Position numbers and translations under genes: made by a program
NCBI GenBank assembly: GCA_002690045.1
Contig: NZDE01000010.1
Location: 124,001-188,000, forward strand
Length of the DNA stretch: 64,000 nucleotides
Origin: Alphaproteobacteria bacterium
Lineage (GTDB): Bacteria; Pseudomonadota; Alphaproteobacteria; Micavibrionales; Micavibrionaceae
Direction: 5' to 3'
Notes under the pieces: model-generated
Seen by the model: only the letters and a program-made list of their open reading frames with translations
What the model was told of the DNA's origin: nothing
Database searches by the model: none
In this document: positions 1 to 8,200 of the stretch, one piece after another
Layout: the number at the start of each line of letters is the position of its first letter
Numbering within the stretch: the first letter of the stretch is position 1

Positions 1-340
1 ACCCACCTAGGCGGCTGACAACGTGATAATCTTTGTCGTCCGGCGCGGATGGGATTTTATCTGCGGCGCGGGACATCCATGTCTGGACGATTTTTGGTTT
101 TGACTTCTTGATGATTTGCCCTATGCGCCATGGCGTAAATTTATCAACTTTTCCGCCAAAGGGAAGCGTATGTGTTTTGATGCCCGCTTTTTTTAGGCGC
201 GGAACGCGAATTTTATTGGGGCGCGTGATGACCTCAACATCAAAGCCATGTTTCGACAGGGCAATACATGTGTCAACAAAGGCGGTCTCTGCACCGCCTG
301 TTTCTGCTCCTGCTAAAACTTGGATAGTTTTTAAAGTCAT
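1..340 (-). CDS. Glycosyltransferase family 4 protein, N-terminal part (runs off the window)
   Basis: The reading frame is open from an ATG at 338-340 down to base 1, giving 113 codons without a stop; the 3' end lies outside the window. The protein starts MTLKTIQVLAGAETGGAE. A small hydrophobic beta strand followed by a GGAE loop is the classic donor-side start of GT-B fold (GT4/WaaG-type) glycosyltransferases. It continues with an alternating strand/helix pattern (HGFDVEVITRP, then IVQTWMSRA), as expected of a Rossmann-like N-terminal domain. It would transfer a sugar from a nucleotide-sugar to a surface glycan. The next gene downstream of its start, on the same strand, ends 4 bases away, so the two may be co-transcribed. 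Substrate cannot be told. Confidence 0.7.
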   Translation of the reverse strand, partial: MTLKTIQVLAGAETGGAETAFVDTCIALSKHGFDVEVITRPNKIRVPRLKKAGIKTHTLPFGGKVDKFTPWRIGQIIKKSKPKIVQTWMSRAADKIPSAPDDKDYHVVSRLGG

Positions 341-344
341 GATT

Positions 345-920
345 TTACTTATCTAGGCCGATATTCTCGCGGAGTAAGCGAATTAAATTCGGCTGCGTTT
401 TGTCCATATCTTTTAGCAGGGCTGTGCAGCTTTTTTTGTCTGATGCGGTTTTTAGATCTATTAGTTTCTCACCATATTGTGCAGCCGCGTCAAAACTCTT
501 GAGGTGTTTTTTGACATCTGAGGGTTTGGCGTAGTCTTGCAGGAGTATGAGCTTTTCTAAACGGTCTTCACCAGATTTCACAACAGGGTGAACGGCAAGC
601 TTCCACTCGGTGAAGCGTTTATCAATATTCTCGCCAAGTTCGCCATGTTTCTCTTTACATTCTTTGACGGCTTTGCCAACGATCGTTTCCACAGATTGAA
701 CGGAACGAATAATGCCATGCGTATCACGGATGAGGTGATATTTTTTTGCTTGCTCTTCGCTTAAATTGCGTAACAGATCTTCTGCTTCTGCCGCGTAACG
801 CGTGATGGGCGTGTCTTGTTCAGTGGCTGGTTTATCGCCTTCTGCGTATGCAGTGATGCTAATAGATGCGACAACAAATAAGCTCGCGAGAAAGATGGTT
901 CTGATGAATCTTGATGTCAT
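345..920 (-). CDS. Secreted hypothetical protein, helical
   Basis: A 191-residue protein with a clear Sec signal peptide: basic n-region (MTSRFIR), hydrophobic core, and a probable cleavage site after AYA near residue 26. The mature part is highly charged and looks almost entirely alpha-helical. Two cysteines (in KECKEKH and KSCTALL) could form a disulfide in the periplasm. I do not recognise a family. It lies between an RNase D-like gene upstream and a glycosyltransferase gene downstream, all on the minus strand with gaps of 14 and 4 bases, which suggests one operon but no shared function is evident. Confidence 0.6.
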   Translation of the reverse strand: MTSRFIRTIFLASLFVVASISITAYAEGDKPATEQDTPITRYAAEAEDLLRNLSEEQAKKYHLIRDTHGIIRSVQSVETIVGKAVKECKEKHGELGENIDKRFTEWKLAVHPVVKSGEDRLEKLILLQDYAKPSDVKKHLKSFDAAAQYGEKLIDLKTASDKKSCTALLKDMDKTQPNLIRLLRENIGLDK

Positions 921-934
921 GTCAAATGTCCTGA

Positions 935-1549
935 TTAATGGGCGAAAATGTCAATGTCATTCCAGCCAATGATGTCCAAATCTGCACGCGTATTGAGGAA
1001 GTTAAAGCATTCTTGTGCTACATCCATGCGGCCTTCGCGCGTAAGAAGTGTATCAAGCTTCTCTTTTAAACGGTGTAGGTAAAACACGTCACTAGCCGCA
1101 TATGATAGCTGATCTTTTGATAATTCGTCGGCGCCCCAATCAGAAGATTGCTGCTGTTTGCTGATGTCAACGCTGATTAGTTCACGGCAAAGCTCTTTAA
1201 GGCCGTGGCGGTCTGTATAGGTACGCACAAGCTTTGATGCAATCTTTGTGCAATAAACGGGCGCTATATCAACGCCGAGGAATAATTTTAGTGCCGCGAC
1301 ATCAAAACGCGCAAAGTGGAATATTTTGACGATATTAGGATCAGACATTAATTTCTTAAGGTTTGGTGCTTCGGTTTGGCCTTTGGCGATTTGTACCAAA
1401 TGCGCGGTGCCATCACCTGCGGATATTTGTACAACACATAGGCGGTCGCGCCCATGAACTTGTAATCCCATAGTTTCGGTATCAACGGCTATGGCATCGG
1501 TAAAAGTTATATTGTCTGGTAAGTCACCTTTATGTAGCGTAATGCTCAT
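935..1549 (-). CDS. RNase D-like 3'-5' exonuclease (DEDD family), single domain
   Basis: A 204-residue protein matching the exonuclease domain of ribonuclease D. Exo I is AVDTETMGL (catalytic Asp and Glu), Exo II lies in the HFARFDVAALK stretch, and Exo III contains YAASDVFYLHRL, with the Tyr-Asp arrangement of DEDDy enzymes. HRDC domains of full-length RNase D (about 370 residues) are missing, as is common in short alphaproteobacterial homologues. Role: trimming 3' ends of structured RNAs with two metal ions. The ATG at 1547-1549 is preferred over an in-frame ATG seven codons upstream, because an AAGGAAG Shine-Dalgarno lies just before it. It is divergent from the regulator at 1751. Confidence 0.85.
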   Translation of the reverse strand: MSITLHKGDLPDNITFTDAIAVDTETMGLQVHGRDRLCVVQISAGDGTAHLVQIAKGQTEAPNLKKLMSDPNIVKIFHFARFDVAALKLFLGVDIAPVYCTKIASKLVRTYTDRHGLKELCRELISVDISKQQQSSDWGADELSKDQLSYAASDVFYLHRLKEKLDTLLTREGRMDVAQECFNFLNTRADLDIIGWNDIDIFAH

Positions 1550-1750
1550 AATTATCTTCCTTATATTCATCGATTATTAGACGCATTAGGATAGTGCATG
1601 CGCTATGCGTTTGATGCAAGCAAATATTTTTCAGGTGAATTGTTATTTGTGGGTTTGATTAAAATGCCTGTCCGTGATAAATTTGTTAATTATTTCTGTG
1701 TACTATATTCGTAATGCACAAATTTTTTCCAATATGTTTCGGGGGCTTCA

Positions 1751-2590
1751 ATGAAGTGTTTGATTGTCGATAGTGATAAAGTTTCTTCGGAGTTGATACA
1801 AAGTCGACTATCGGCGGCGGGTGTAAAGGCTTCAATTGAGCCAGGGCGTAATATTGCGATTAAACGGCTAGAAAGCGAGCCGTTTGATTTTATCGTGATT
1901 GACCCTTCTCCTATGCGTGATGCGCGCCCTTTTGTGCGTGAGGCACGCCGTGTTTTGAAAGCGAACCCGTATATGGTGTTAGCGAGCGAAAGCCACACAT
2001 TGGATGAAGCGATTAAGGGCGGTTTTAATGATTTGCTGCCTAAACCATTGGAACCAAGCGCGATTGACCTCATGGCACAAAACGCCAAGACGTTAACGGA
2101 TTTAGTTAATCATTTGGGTAATGATAAAGAAGACTTCAAAAGTGCGGGGGGAATTATCGCAAAATCTGCGTTTAACCAGTTGTTTCTGGCATGTATTGAC
2201 CGCGCAGACCGTTATGCGGAACGCTCATATTTGTTGTTTATCTCTTTAGATAATTATAAAGAAATTATTGAGAAAGATGGTCCTTATCCGGGGGAGTATA
2301 GCGCCGCGCAGCTTGCGAAAAACATGGTGCGGTTGCGCCGTCAGAGTGATATTATCGGGCAAACGCGCCGCAATGAGTATGTATTGCTTTTACAGCGCCC
2401 TGTTTTTGAAACGGAGCCAATTGAGGCTGCGCATCGTTTTGCCGAAGCGCTTTCCAAAATGCATGATATTACTTCAGTGGGTGCAATGCGCGCACGCATT
2501 GCTGTGCGCTTGATTGATTTACCGCTAGGTGCCAAGCGCGTTGAACATATTTTTGATGTCGCAGAGGCGCCCAAAGCGGCGGCAGGATGA
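1751..2590 (+). CDS. Response regulator with receiver domain and degenerate GGDEF-like domain
   Basis: A 279-residue protein. Residues 1-115 form a receiver domain with acidic residues at D7/D9, a phospho-acceptor candidate D51 (in VIDPS) and the conserved Lys-Pro at about K98 (LLPKPLE). Residues about 135-270 resemble a GGDEF fold (FLACIDRADRY, LLFISLDNYKEI, QSDIIGQ), but the signature loop reads TRRNEY where active enzymes have RxGGDEF. It should therefore lack diguanylate cyclase activity and may act as a partner or c-di-GMP-independent output. The arrangement resembles a shortened PleD. It stands alone, followed by its own terminator at 2624. Family is inferred from fold pattern; the GGDEF part is moderately sure. 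Confidence 0.65.
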   Translation: MKCLIVDSDKVSSELIQSRLSAAGVKASIEPGRNIAIKRLESEPFDFIVIDPSPMRDARPFVREARRVLKANPYMVLASESHTLDEAIKGGFNDLLPKPLEPSAIDLMAQNAKTLTDLVNHLGNDKEDFKSAGGIIAKSAFNQLFLACIDRADRYAERSYLLFISLDNYKEIIEKDGPYPGEYSAAQLAKNMVRLRRQSDIIGQTRRNEYVLLLQRPVFETEPIEAAHRFAEALSKMHDITSVGAMRARIAVRLIDLPLGAKRVEHIFDVAEAPKAAAG

Positions 2591-2623
2591 TGTGCTAACT
2601 TGGTTACGCATAAGTTTTTGATT

Positions 2624-2652
2624 AAACGCTGATAAATTCAGCGTTTTTCTTT
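2624..2652 (+). terminator. Intrinsic terminator after the receiver/GGDEF-like gene
   Basis: Perfect 9-bp stem AAACGCTGA / TCAGCGTTT with a 5-base loop, followed by a T-rich tail. It lies 33 bases after the stop codon at 2590. Confidence 0.8.
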
Positions 2653-2767
2653 ATTTTCTATAGCTTTTTTTCCTTGGGTTGTCTTCGCCTTTCCTGTATT
2701 ATAATTGTGTATAAGTTTATATTATGCGCATTTCTTTTTTTGTCTTTACTGACCCTTGGATTTCTTG

Positions 2768-3436
2768 ATGATTCTATCGTTCTGGTGGAAAATTTGCCTA
2801 AATATGATGATTGTGCTGCTGATTTTACTCAGCGGTGTTTCCGTGTATGCGGCATCACCTATACATCAAGATGTGGTCGCTGGTGGACAAGATATGCCAC
2901 TTGTTGACGATATGAAAATGATGGACGTGTGGGATGGTGTATTGCCAGAACATACCAGCTTTGCAGAAGAAGTGCAGCGTGGTTATCGTTTGGCGAGCGA
3001 TGATGTGTTGAATGTTAAGATTTATAATGAGCCCGAATTAAGTGGACAATATCGCGTTGATGCAGTTGGGCAGATTTTAATGCCGCTTATTGGCGCAGTT
3101 GATGTGATGGATAAAACCGCCAAAGAGTTGGTGGATGATATTGAGCATAAATTAAAAGACGGTTATTTGAAACGTCCGAGCGTTTCAGTTGAAATCGCCG
3201 CTTTTAGACCTTTTTATCTGTTGGGTGAAGTGCGTAGCCCTGGTTATTATGGCTATGCTTATGGCTTGGATGTTATTAAGGCTGTGGCGATGGCTGGGGG
3301 CTTTACCTATAGGGCTAACCAAAAAAAAATTTACATTAAGCGCGACTTTAACGGTATGAAGAAAACTATAGAAGCGCATGTGGACACAGTTATTTATCCT
3401 GGTGATGTTATCACCGTGAAGGAAAGATTTTTTTAA
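2768..3436 (+). CDS. Polysaccharide export protein (Wza/ExoF-type)
   Basis: About 222 residues: an N-terminal signal peptide (cleavage after VYA near residue 28 of this start), a Poly_export domain (GYRLASDDVLNVKIYNEPEL, then VDAVGQILMPLIG) and one SLBB-like domain (FYLLGEVRSPGYY, later YPGDVITV). Such proteins form the periplasmic/outer-membrane channel for capsule or exopolysaccharide. No lipobox cysteine is seen, so it is of the short non-lipidated type. The start is uncertain: TTG 2756, ATG 2768 and ATG 2804 all give a signal peptide and none has a strong Shine-Dalgarno. ATG 2768 was chosen because it keeps a lysine in the n-region. It lies 12 bases before the Wzc-like gene, clearly co-transcribed. 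Confidence 0.85.
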   Translation: MILSFWWKICLNMMIVLLILLSGVSVYAASPIHQDVVAGGQDMPLVDDMKMMDVWDGVLPEHTSFAEEVQRGYRLASDDVLNVKIYNEPELSGQYRVDAVGQILMPLIGAVDVMDKTAKELVDDIEHKLKDGYLKRPSVSVEIAAFRPFYLLGEVRSPGYYGYAYGLDVIKAVAMAGGFTYRANQKKIYIKRDFNGMKKTIEAHVDTVIYPGDVITVKERFF

Positions 3437-3448
3437 AAGCATTTTTGT

Positions 3449-5719
3449 ATGGTAGAACAGCAAATAGATCATAATAGACAAGCGCCTTCGGCAAATTTGC
3501 ATGAAGGACATGACAGCGCAGAAATTGATTTGCGCCGTATATTAATGACATTTTGGCGGCATCGCTATTTGGTCGTGGGGATGATGGTGCTGTTTGTTAT
3601 GGGAGCATATTATTTATCTGGACGCATAACGCCGATGTATCGAACATCGGCCCTGATCCTTATTCAGCAAGATCAACTAGATGTAAAAAACATTTCTGCT
3701 GCGCAGTTCTTAAGCAATGAGCGCGTCGATACAACACAGATTCTAAGTGAAGTTGAAGTGCTTCGTTCACGTAATGTTTTGTTGAAAGTTATTAATCGTT
3801 TGAAATTGTATAACGATCCGTCATTTACTTATGACTTGCCATATCTACGGAAATTTCATCAGCTGGAAAGTAGTCCAGAGCGAAAGCAAGGATTTAAATC
3901 ATTTAAGCTTGATACGCCAGATGTAGAAGACGTACGCATCATGACTAATGATGAAAAGTGGCGTTATGAGCGAGAGCTTGGCATATTGATCGGGCGCATA
4001 ATAAAAGGGCTTGAAATTCGACCTGTTCCAGGGTCAATGGTGCTATCAATCAAATATGTATCACCGTCAGCTGAGCGAGCAAAGCAGATTGTAGATATGA
4101 TTGCTGATGTCTATGTTAATGAACGCCTGAACCGTAAGTTTGCGGCGACACGCAAAGTAACGACATGGCTAGATGGCCGTTTGGACACTTTGCGCGAACA
4201 GCTGCGAGAAGCGGAATCTGCTGTTGAAAAATATCGTGCTGATAAAGAATTAATTGCTGGCGCTCGGGCGGAAATAACCGCGCAGCAAATATCTGAAGTG
4301 AACTCACAGTTGGTCGTGTCAAAAACACGCCTTGCAGAAGCGCAGGCGAAGCTAGATAACATACGCGGCTGGGCAGAGCGTCCAGTCAAAATTGAATCGG
4401 CGATGACGCTTGGTGATGGCAATGTTCTTGGTGCACTCATTCTAAAGCAAGGTGAGATCGAACAAGAATATTCTGATTTATCAAAGCGTTATGGTGATAA
4501 GCACCCGGAAATGATCCGCGTAAGAGGGGCGTTAGAAGGCATTCGCGCTGAAATTAAAAAAGAATTGGAACGCACAGCAGAGCATTTAGAAAACAATATG
4601 GCCGTGGAGCGCCGCCGTACAGAAGTGTTGTCTGAAAATTTGAAGGAGCTTGAAGATAAGCGCAAGGAAGAAAATCAGGCGTCGATACATTTGCGTGAAC
4701 TGGAAGGTGAGGCGGAGACTATTCGTCAAATTTTCGCGAATTTCTTGGTAAGTTATAAGCGTTCAGATAGTCAGGAAGATTTGCAAGAAGCTGATGCACA
4801 GGTTTTATCCTACGCAACTGTGCCACTAATACCATTTCATCCAAATGTTAAACTTATTGTCGCGTTGGCCGCGATATTAGGTTTATTTGTGGCGATAGGG
4901 TTGATTGTCTTGATTGAAAACTTGGATAATGCCTATCGAAGTGTAATACAAATTGAAAAAGATACAGGTTTAAGATGTGTGGGGTCTATCCCTGCTGTTA
5001 AACAAAGCCGAAGTCAGATTATGGCTAATTATATTTTTGATAACCCGAATTCTGTAACAACAGAAGCGTTGCGATCATTAAAAACTGTGTTAACTTTGAA
5101 TCAAAAGCATTTGGATCAGCCATTAAACGTGTTGGGTGTGACGTCTTCGCTGCCAGGTGAGGGGAAATCTACTTTGTCTTTGTGGATGGCACGGCTTAAT
5201 GCATTGTCGGGTAAGCGCGTGCTGCTCATTGACTGCGATTTGCGCCGCCCGAATATTCACAATCTGATGAGATATAAGAATAACTTGTCACTGGTAGAAT
5301 ATTTAAGCGGTCAAATGCCGCTAGAAGATGTGTTGTGTCAGGATGAGCGTACGGGGTTGGACCTTATTTTGGGGCGCTCAGTGGCAAATACGGCGCTAGA
5401 TTTGCTGTCGTCTGAGCGCATGGATGAATTAATGAAGCGCGCGCGCACGGAATATGACCTGGTCGTACTTGATACGCCTGCATCGCTTGCCGTATCTGAC
5501 CCGTGCATATTGGCAGAATATGCAGATCATATGATTTACGCCGTCCATTGGGACAAAACGCCGCGTGAGATTGTCACAAGCGGCGTTAAGCAATTTAAAG
5601 ATCTAGGCTTTAATCATATGTCCATCGTATTCTCGCTTGTTGATTTGCGCAAGCAAGCCAAATACGGTTATGGTGAAACCGCATATTATTATACGCATTA
5701 TAGCGAAGAAGACGCTTAG
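3449..5719 (+). CDS. Polysaccharide co-polymerase / tyrosine autokinase (Wzc/ExoP family)
   Basis: A 756-residue inner-membrane protein with the full BY-kinase layout. It has an N-terminal Wzz domain with a first membrane helix at about 40-57, a long periplasmic coiled-coil region (about 210-430), and a second helix at about 468-490. A cytoplasmic P-loop kinase follows: Walker A in LPGEGKST (about 566-573), Walker A' LLIDCDLRRP (about 592-601) and Walker B LVVLDTPAS (about 670). The tail carries six tyrosines in the last 19 residues, the usual autophosphorylation cluster. Together with the Wza-type gene upstream it should control chain length and export of an exopolysaccharide. No polymerase, flippase or further glycosyltransferase follows, so the locus is minimal. 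It overlaps the convergent metE stop by 4 bases. Confidence 0.93.
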   Translation: MVEQQIDHNRQAPSANLHEGHDSAEIDLRRILMTFWRHRYLVVGMMVLFVMGAYYLSGRITPMYRTSALILIQQDQLDVKNISAAQFLSNERVDTTQILSEVEVLRSRNVLLKVINRLKLYNDPSFTYDLPYLRKFHQLESSPERKQGFKSFKLDTPDVEDVRIMTNDEKWRYERELGILIGRIIKGLEIRPVPGSMVLSIKYVSPSAERAKQIVDMIADVYVNERLNRKFAATRKVTTWLDGRLDTLREQLREAESAVEKYRADKELIAGARAEITAQQISEVNSQLVVSKTRLAEAQAKLDNIRGWAERPVKIESAMTLGDGNVLGALILKQGEIEQEYSDLSKRYGDKHPEMIRVRGALEGIRAEIKKELERTAEHLENNMAVERRRTEVLSENLKELEDKRKEENQASIHLRELEGEAETIRQIFANFLVSYKRSDSQEDLQEADAQVLSYATVPLIPFHPNVKLIVALAAILGLFVAIGLIVLIENLDNAYRSVIQIEKDTGLRCVGSIPAVKQSRSQIMANYIFDNPNSVTTEALRSLKTVLTLNQKHLDQPLNVLGVTSSLPGEGKSTLSLWMARLNALSGKRVLLIDCDLRRPNIHNLMRYKNNLSLVEYLSGQMPLEDVLCQDERTGLDLILGRSVANTALDLLSSERMDELMKRARTEYDLVVLDTPASLAVSDPCILAEYADHMIYAVHWDKTPREIVTSGVKQFKDLGFNHMSIVFSLVDLRKQAKYGYGETAYYYTHYSEEDA

Positions 5720-8007
5720 GCTGCCTGAGACTTCTTATACGCTAAGCGCATATGTTTGGCTGATTTTACCATATTATCCAATGCAGGTTTAACTTCTTCC
5801 CAGCCCCGTGTTTTTAGGCCGCAATCTGGGTTAACCCAAATTTGTTCAGCTTTAAGCACGTCAGATGCTTTTTGAAGAAGGGTTGTCATGTCTTCTTCGC
5901 TAGGGATGCGTGGGGAGTGAATGTCATATACACCTGGGCCAATTTGGTTCGGGTAAGCGTAATCAGCAAAGGCATCTAAGAGCTCCATCTGCGAACGACT
6001 TGTTTCGATAGATATAACATCTGCATCAAGCGCCGCGATAGATTCAATAATGTCGTTAAATTCTGAATAACACATATGTGTGTGAATTTGCGTGCTATCC
6101 TCCACGCCGCAAGATGATAGTTTGAAACATTCAACCGCCCATTTTAGATATGCGGCCCAGTCATCTTTATGGATGGGAAGGCCTTCACGAATGGCAGGTT
6201 CATCAATTTGGATGATTGTTACGCCAGCAGTTTCAAGGTCGCAGACTTCATCGCGAATGGCGAGGGCAATCTGGCGACAGGTGTCAGATAGTGGCTGATC
6301 GTCACGAATAAATGACCAGAACATAATTGTTACAGGACCAGTTAGCATGCCTTTCATTGGGCGTGCGGTTAAGGATTGTGCATATCGTGACCATTCAACC
6401 GTCATGGCTTTTGGGCGGGATACATCACCAAAAATAATTGGCGGCTTTACGTATCGTGAACCATAAGATTGAACCCAACCAAATCTTGTAAAGGCGAAGC
6501 CTTCCAAATGTTCGCCGAAATATTCAACCATATCGTTGCGTTCGGCTTCACCATGAACAAGGACATCAATATCTGCAGCTTCTTGATAGCGCACAACGCC
6601 TTCAATTTCTTTCTTCATCGCTTCGACGTAACGCTCGCGGCTTAAATCGCCTTTTTTATAAGCCGCGCGGGCGGCGCGAATGTCGCTGGTTTGCGGGAAT
6701 GAACCAATAGTCGTTGTTGGGAAAGCGGGCAGCTTATATATATCTGCTTGTATTTGTTCCCGCGTGGCAAAGCTGCTAGTGCGCTGCGCCATTTCACTAT
6801 TCACTTTTTGAGTGCGCTGTTTCACATTTGGATTGTGAATGCGCGGTGATACTTTACGCTCAGCAATCGCTTTTTGGTTATCGGCTAATTCTGTAGCGAT
6901 AGAGTCTTCGCCCTCATTGAGTGCTGAGGTTATAAGCGCGATTTCATTTATTTTCTGCTTAGCGAAGGCGAGCCAATTCTTGATTTCGCTGTCGAGTTTG
7001 TCTTCCTGATCCAAATCAACAGGGCTATGGATCATTGAACAGGATGGGGCAATCATCAAGCGGCTTGATCCAGTTGAGGCTAGCGCTTTCTTCGCAACGT
7101 CTATCGCGTCTTGTAGGTCGCTGCGCCAAATGTTGCGCCCATCGACAAGGCCTAAGGATAATGTGCGGCCTTTGGGTAAATGTTCAATTATATAATCGAC
7201 CTGTTTTGGTCCGCGCTTGGTATCAATATGCAGACCATCGACATCTAAGTTCAGGGCCAGGTCAATATTGGGGCCAAGGTCTTCAAAATAGGTGGCGAGT
7301 AAGATTTTAATGTCGCTCTGTGCGCGCAACCATCCATATGTTTCACGGTAGGCTTGGCGTGTTTCATCACAGATATCGGTCACGAGGAGGGGTTCATCAA
7401 TTTGAACCCATTCAACGCCCATAGTTTTAAAACGCGCAATAATTTCGGCATATAATGGCTTTAATGCGGTTAGAATGTCTTTTTTTGTAAGGGCCGAGGC
7501 TTTGATTTTGCCAAGACCAATATATGATAGAGGCCCAAGAATGACAGGGCGCGGCGCTATACCGAGGCTCTGGGCTTCTTGGATTTCATCAAAAATTTTA
7601 CTGGATGATATTTTGAGTTTATCTACGCTTTCGAATTCTGGCACGATGTAGTGATAATTGGTATTGAACCATTTTGTCATTTCCATGGCCGGGGCATTTT
7701 TGCTTCCGCGCGCCATGGCGAAATATGTTTCCGCTGTGATCGCCGTACCATCCCATTCATAACGTTCAGGAACGCAGCCTAGCAGGGCGCTCATATCTAA
7801 CACATGGTCATAGAATGAAAAATCACCCACTGGGATGTGGTCTATACCGGCGTTTTTTTGTAGCAGCCAGTTTTCTTTACGGATGGCCTTGCCTGCTATA
7901 ATTAATTCGGTTTCGCTAATTTGGTTCTTCCAATAAGCCTCTGTTGCTTTTTTTAGTTCTCGTTTGGCACCAATACGTGGAAAACCTAAATTCGTTGCTA
8001 CAGCCAT
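5716..8007 (-). CDS. metE: Cobalamin-independent methionine synthase
   Basis: 763 residues, the usual MetE length. It transfers the methyl group of 5-methyltetrahydropteroyl-triglutamate to homocysteine. The N-terminal barrel starts LGFPRIGAKRELKKA. The C-terminal barrel carries the zinc ligands His/Cys in IHTHMCYSEF (about 640) and Cys in NPDCGLKTRG (about 728), plus the VLVHGEAERNDMVEYF loop. The ATG at 8005-8007 follows a strong AAGGAGGG Shine-Dalgarno; the reading frame is open 34 codons further upstream but that part looks non-coding. metF lies 2.3 kb away, and MetF makes the methyl donor. A 10-bp inverted repeat stands in the 5' leader (8045-8083). Confidence 0.97.
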   Translation of the reverse strand: MAVATNLGFPRIGAKRELKKATEAYWKNQISETELIIAGKAIRKENWLLQKNAGIDHIPVGDFSFYDHVLDMSALLGCVPERYEWDGTAITAETYFAMARGSKNAPAMEMTKWFNTNYHYIVPEFESVDKLKISSSKIFDEIQEAQSLGIAPRPVILGPLSYIGLGKIKASALTKKDILTALKPLYAEIIARFKTMGVEWVQIDEPLLVTDICDETRQAYRETYGWLRAQSDIKILLATYFEDLGPNIDLALNLDVDGLHIDTKRGPKQVDYIIEHLPKGRTLSLGLVDGRNIWRSDLQDAIDVAKKALASTGSSRLMIAPSCSMIHSPVDLDQEDKLDSEIKNWLAFAKQKINEIALITSALNEGEDSIATELADNQKAIAERKVSPRIHNPNVKQRTQKVNSEMAQRTSSFATREQIQADIYKLPAFPTTTIGSFPQTSDIRAARAAYKKGDLSRERYVEAMKKEIEGVVRYQEAADIDVLVHGEAERNDMVEYFGEHLEGFAFTRFGWVQSYGSRYVKPPIIFGDVSRPKAMTVEWSRYAQSLTARPMKGMLTGPVTIMFWSFIRDDQPLSDTCRQIALAIRDEVCDLETAGVTIIQIDEPAIREGLPIHKDDWAAYLKWAVECFKLSSCGVEDSTQIHTHMCYSEFNDIIESIAALDADVISIETSRSQMELLDAFADYAYPNQIGPGVYDIHSPRIPSEEDMTTLLQKASDVLKAEQIWVNPDCGLKTRGWEEVKPALDNMVKSAKHMRLAYKKSQAA

Positions 8008-8044
8008 ATCACCCTCCTTGCATAAAAACAGCCGATGATTATTA

Positions 8045-8083
8045 CACATTAAATTTATATGCGATGCAAGATGATTTAATGTG
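8045..8083 (-). promoter_or_regulatory. Inverted repeat in the metE 5' leader or promoter
   Basis: Perfect 10-bp arms (CACATTAAAT and ATTTAATGTG) separated by 19 bases, ending 37 bases upstream of the metE start codon. It lies just downstream of a TATATA-type -10 candidate on the minus strand. It could be an operator or an RNA hairpin at the 5' end of the metE message. It does not resemble the cobalamin riboswitch or a MetR box that I could recognise. Confidence 0.4.
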
Positions 8084-8123
8084 GCTATAAAACTTATATA
8101 TAACAACACGTTAGCATTTCATC

Positions 8124-8152
8124 TTGACAGAATTATTTTTTTGTCATAAAAA
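8124..8152 (+). promoter_or_regulatory. Sigma-70-type promoter for the gene at 8201
   Basis: TTGACA at 8124-8129, a 17-base spacer, and TAAAAA at 8147-8152; predicted start near 8159, about 42 bases before the ATG at 8201. It is back to back with metE. Confidence 0.6.
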
Positions 8153-8200
8153 TATCCTCGCTTCAATAAGAAACAATAATTATTACGTGTAGGGAAATAC

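Noticed and set aside
8008-8109. N-terminal extension of MetE (34 codons)
   Set aside because: The conserved MetE start (LGFPRIG) and a strong AAGGAGGG site fix the start at 8007.
8010-8120. Cobalamin or SAM riboswitch before metE
   Set aside because: The leader is only about 85 bases and shows none of the conserved blocks I know; only a simple inverted repeat.
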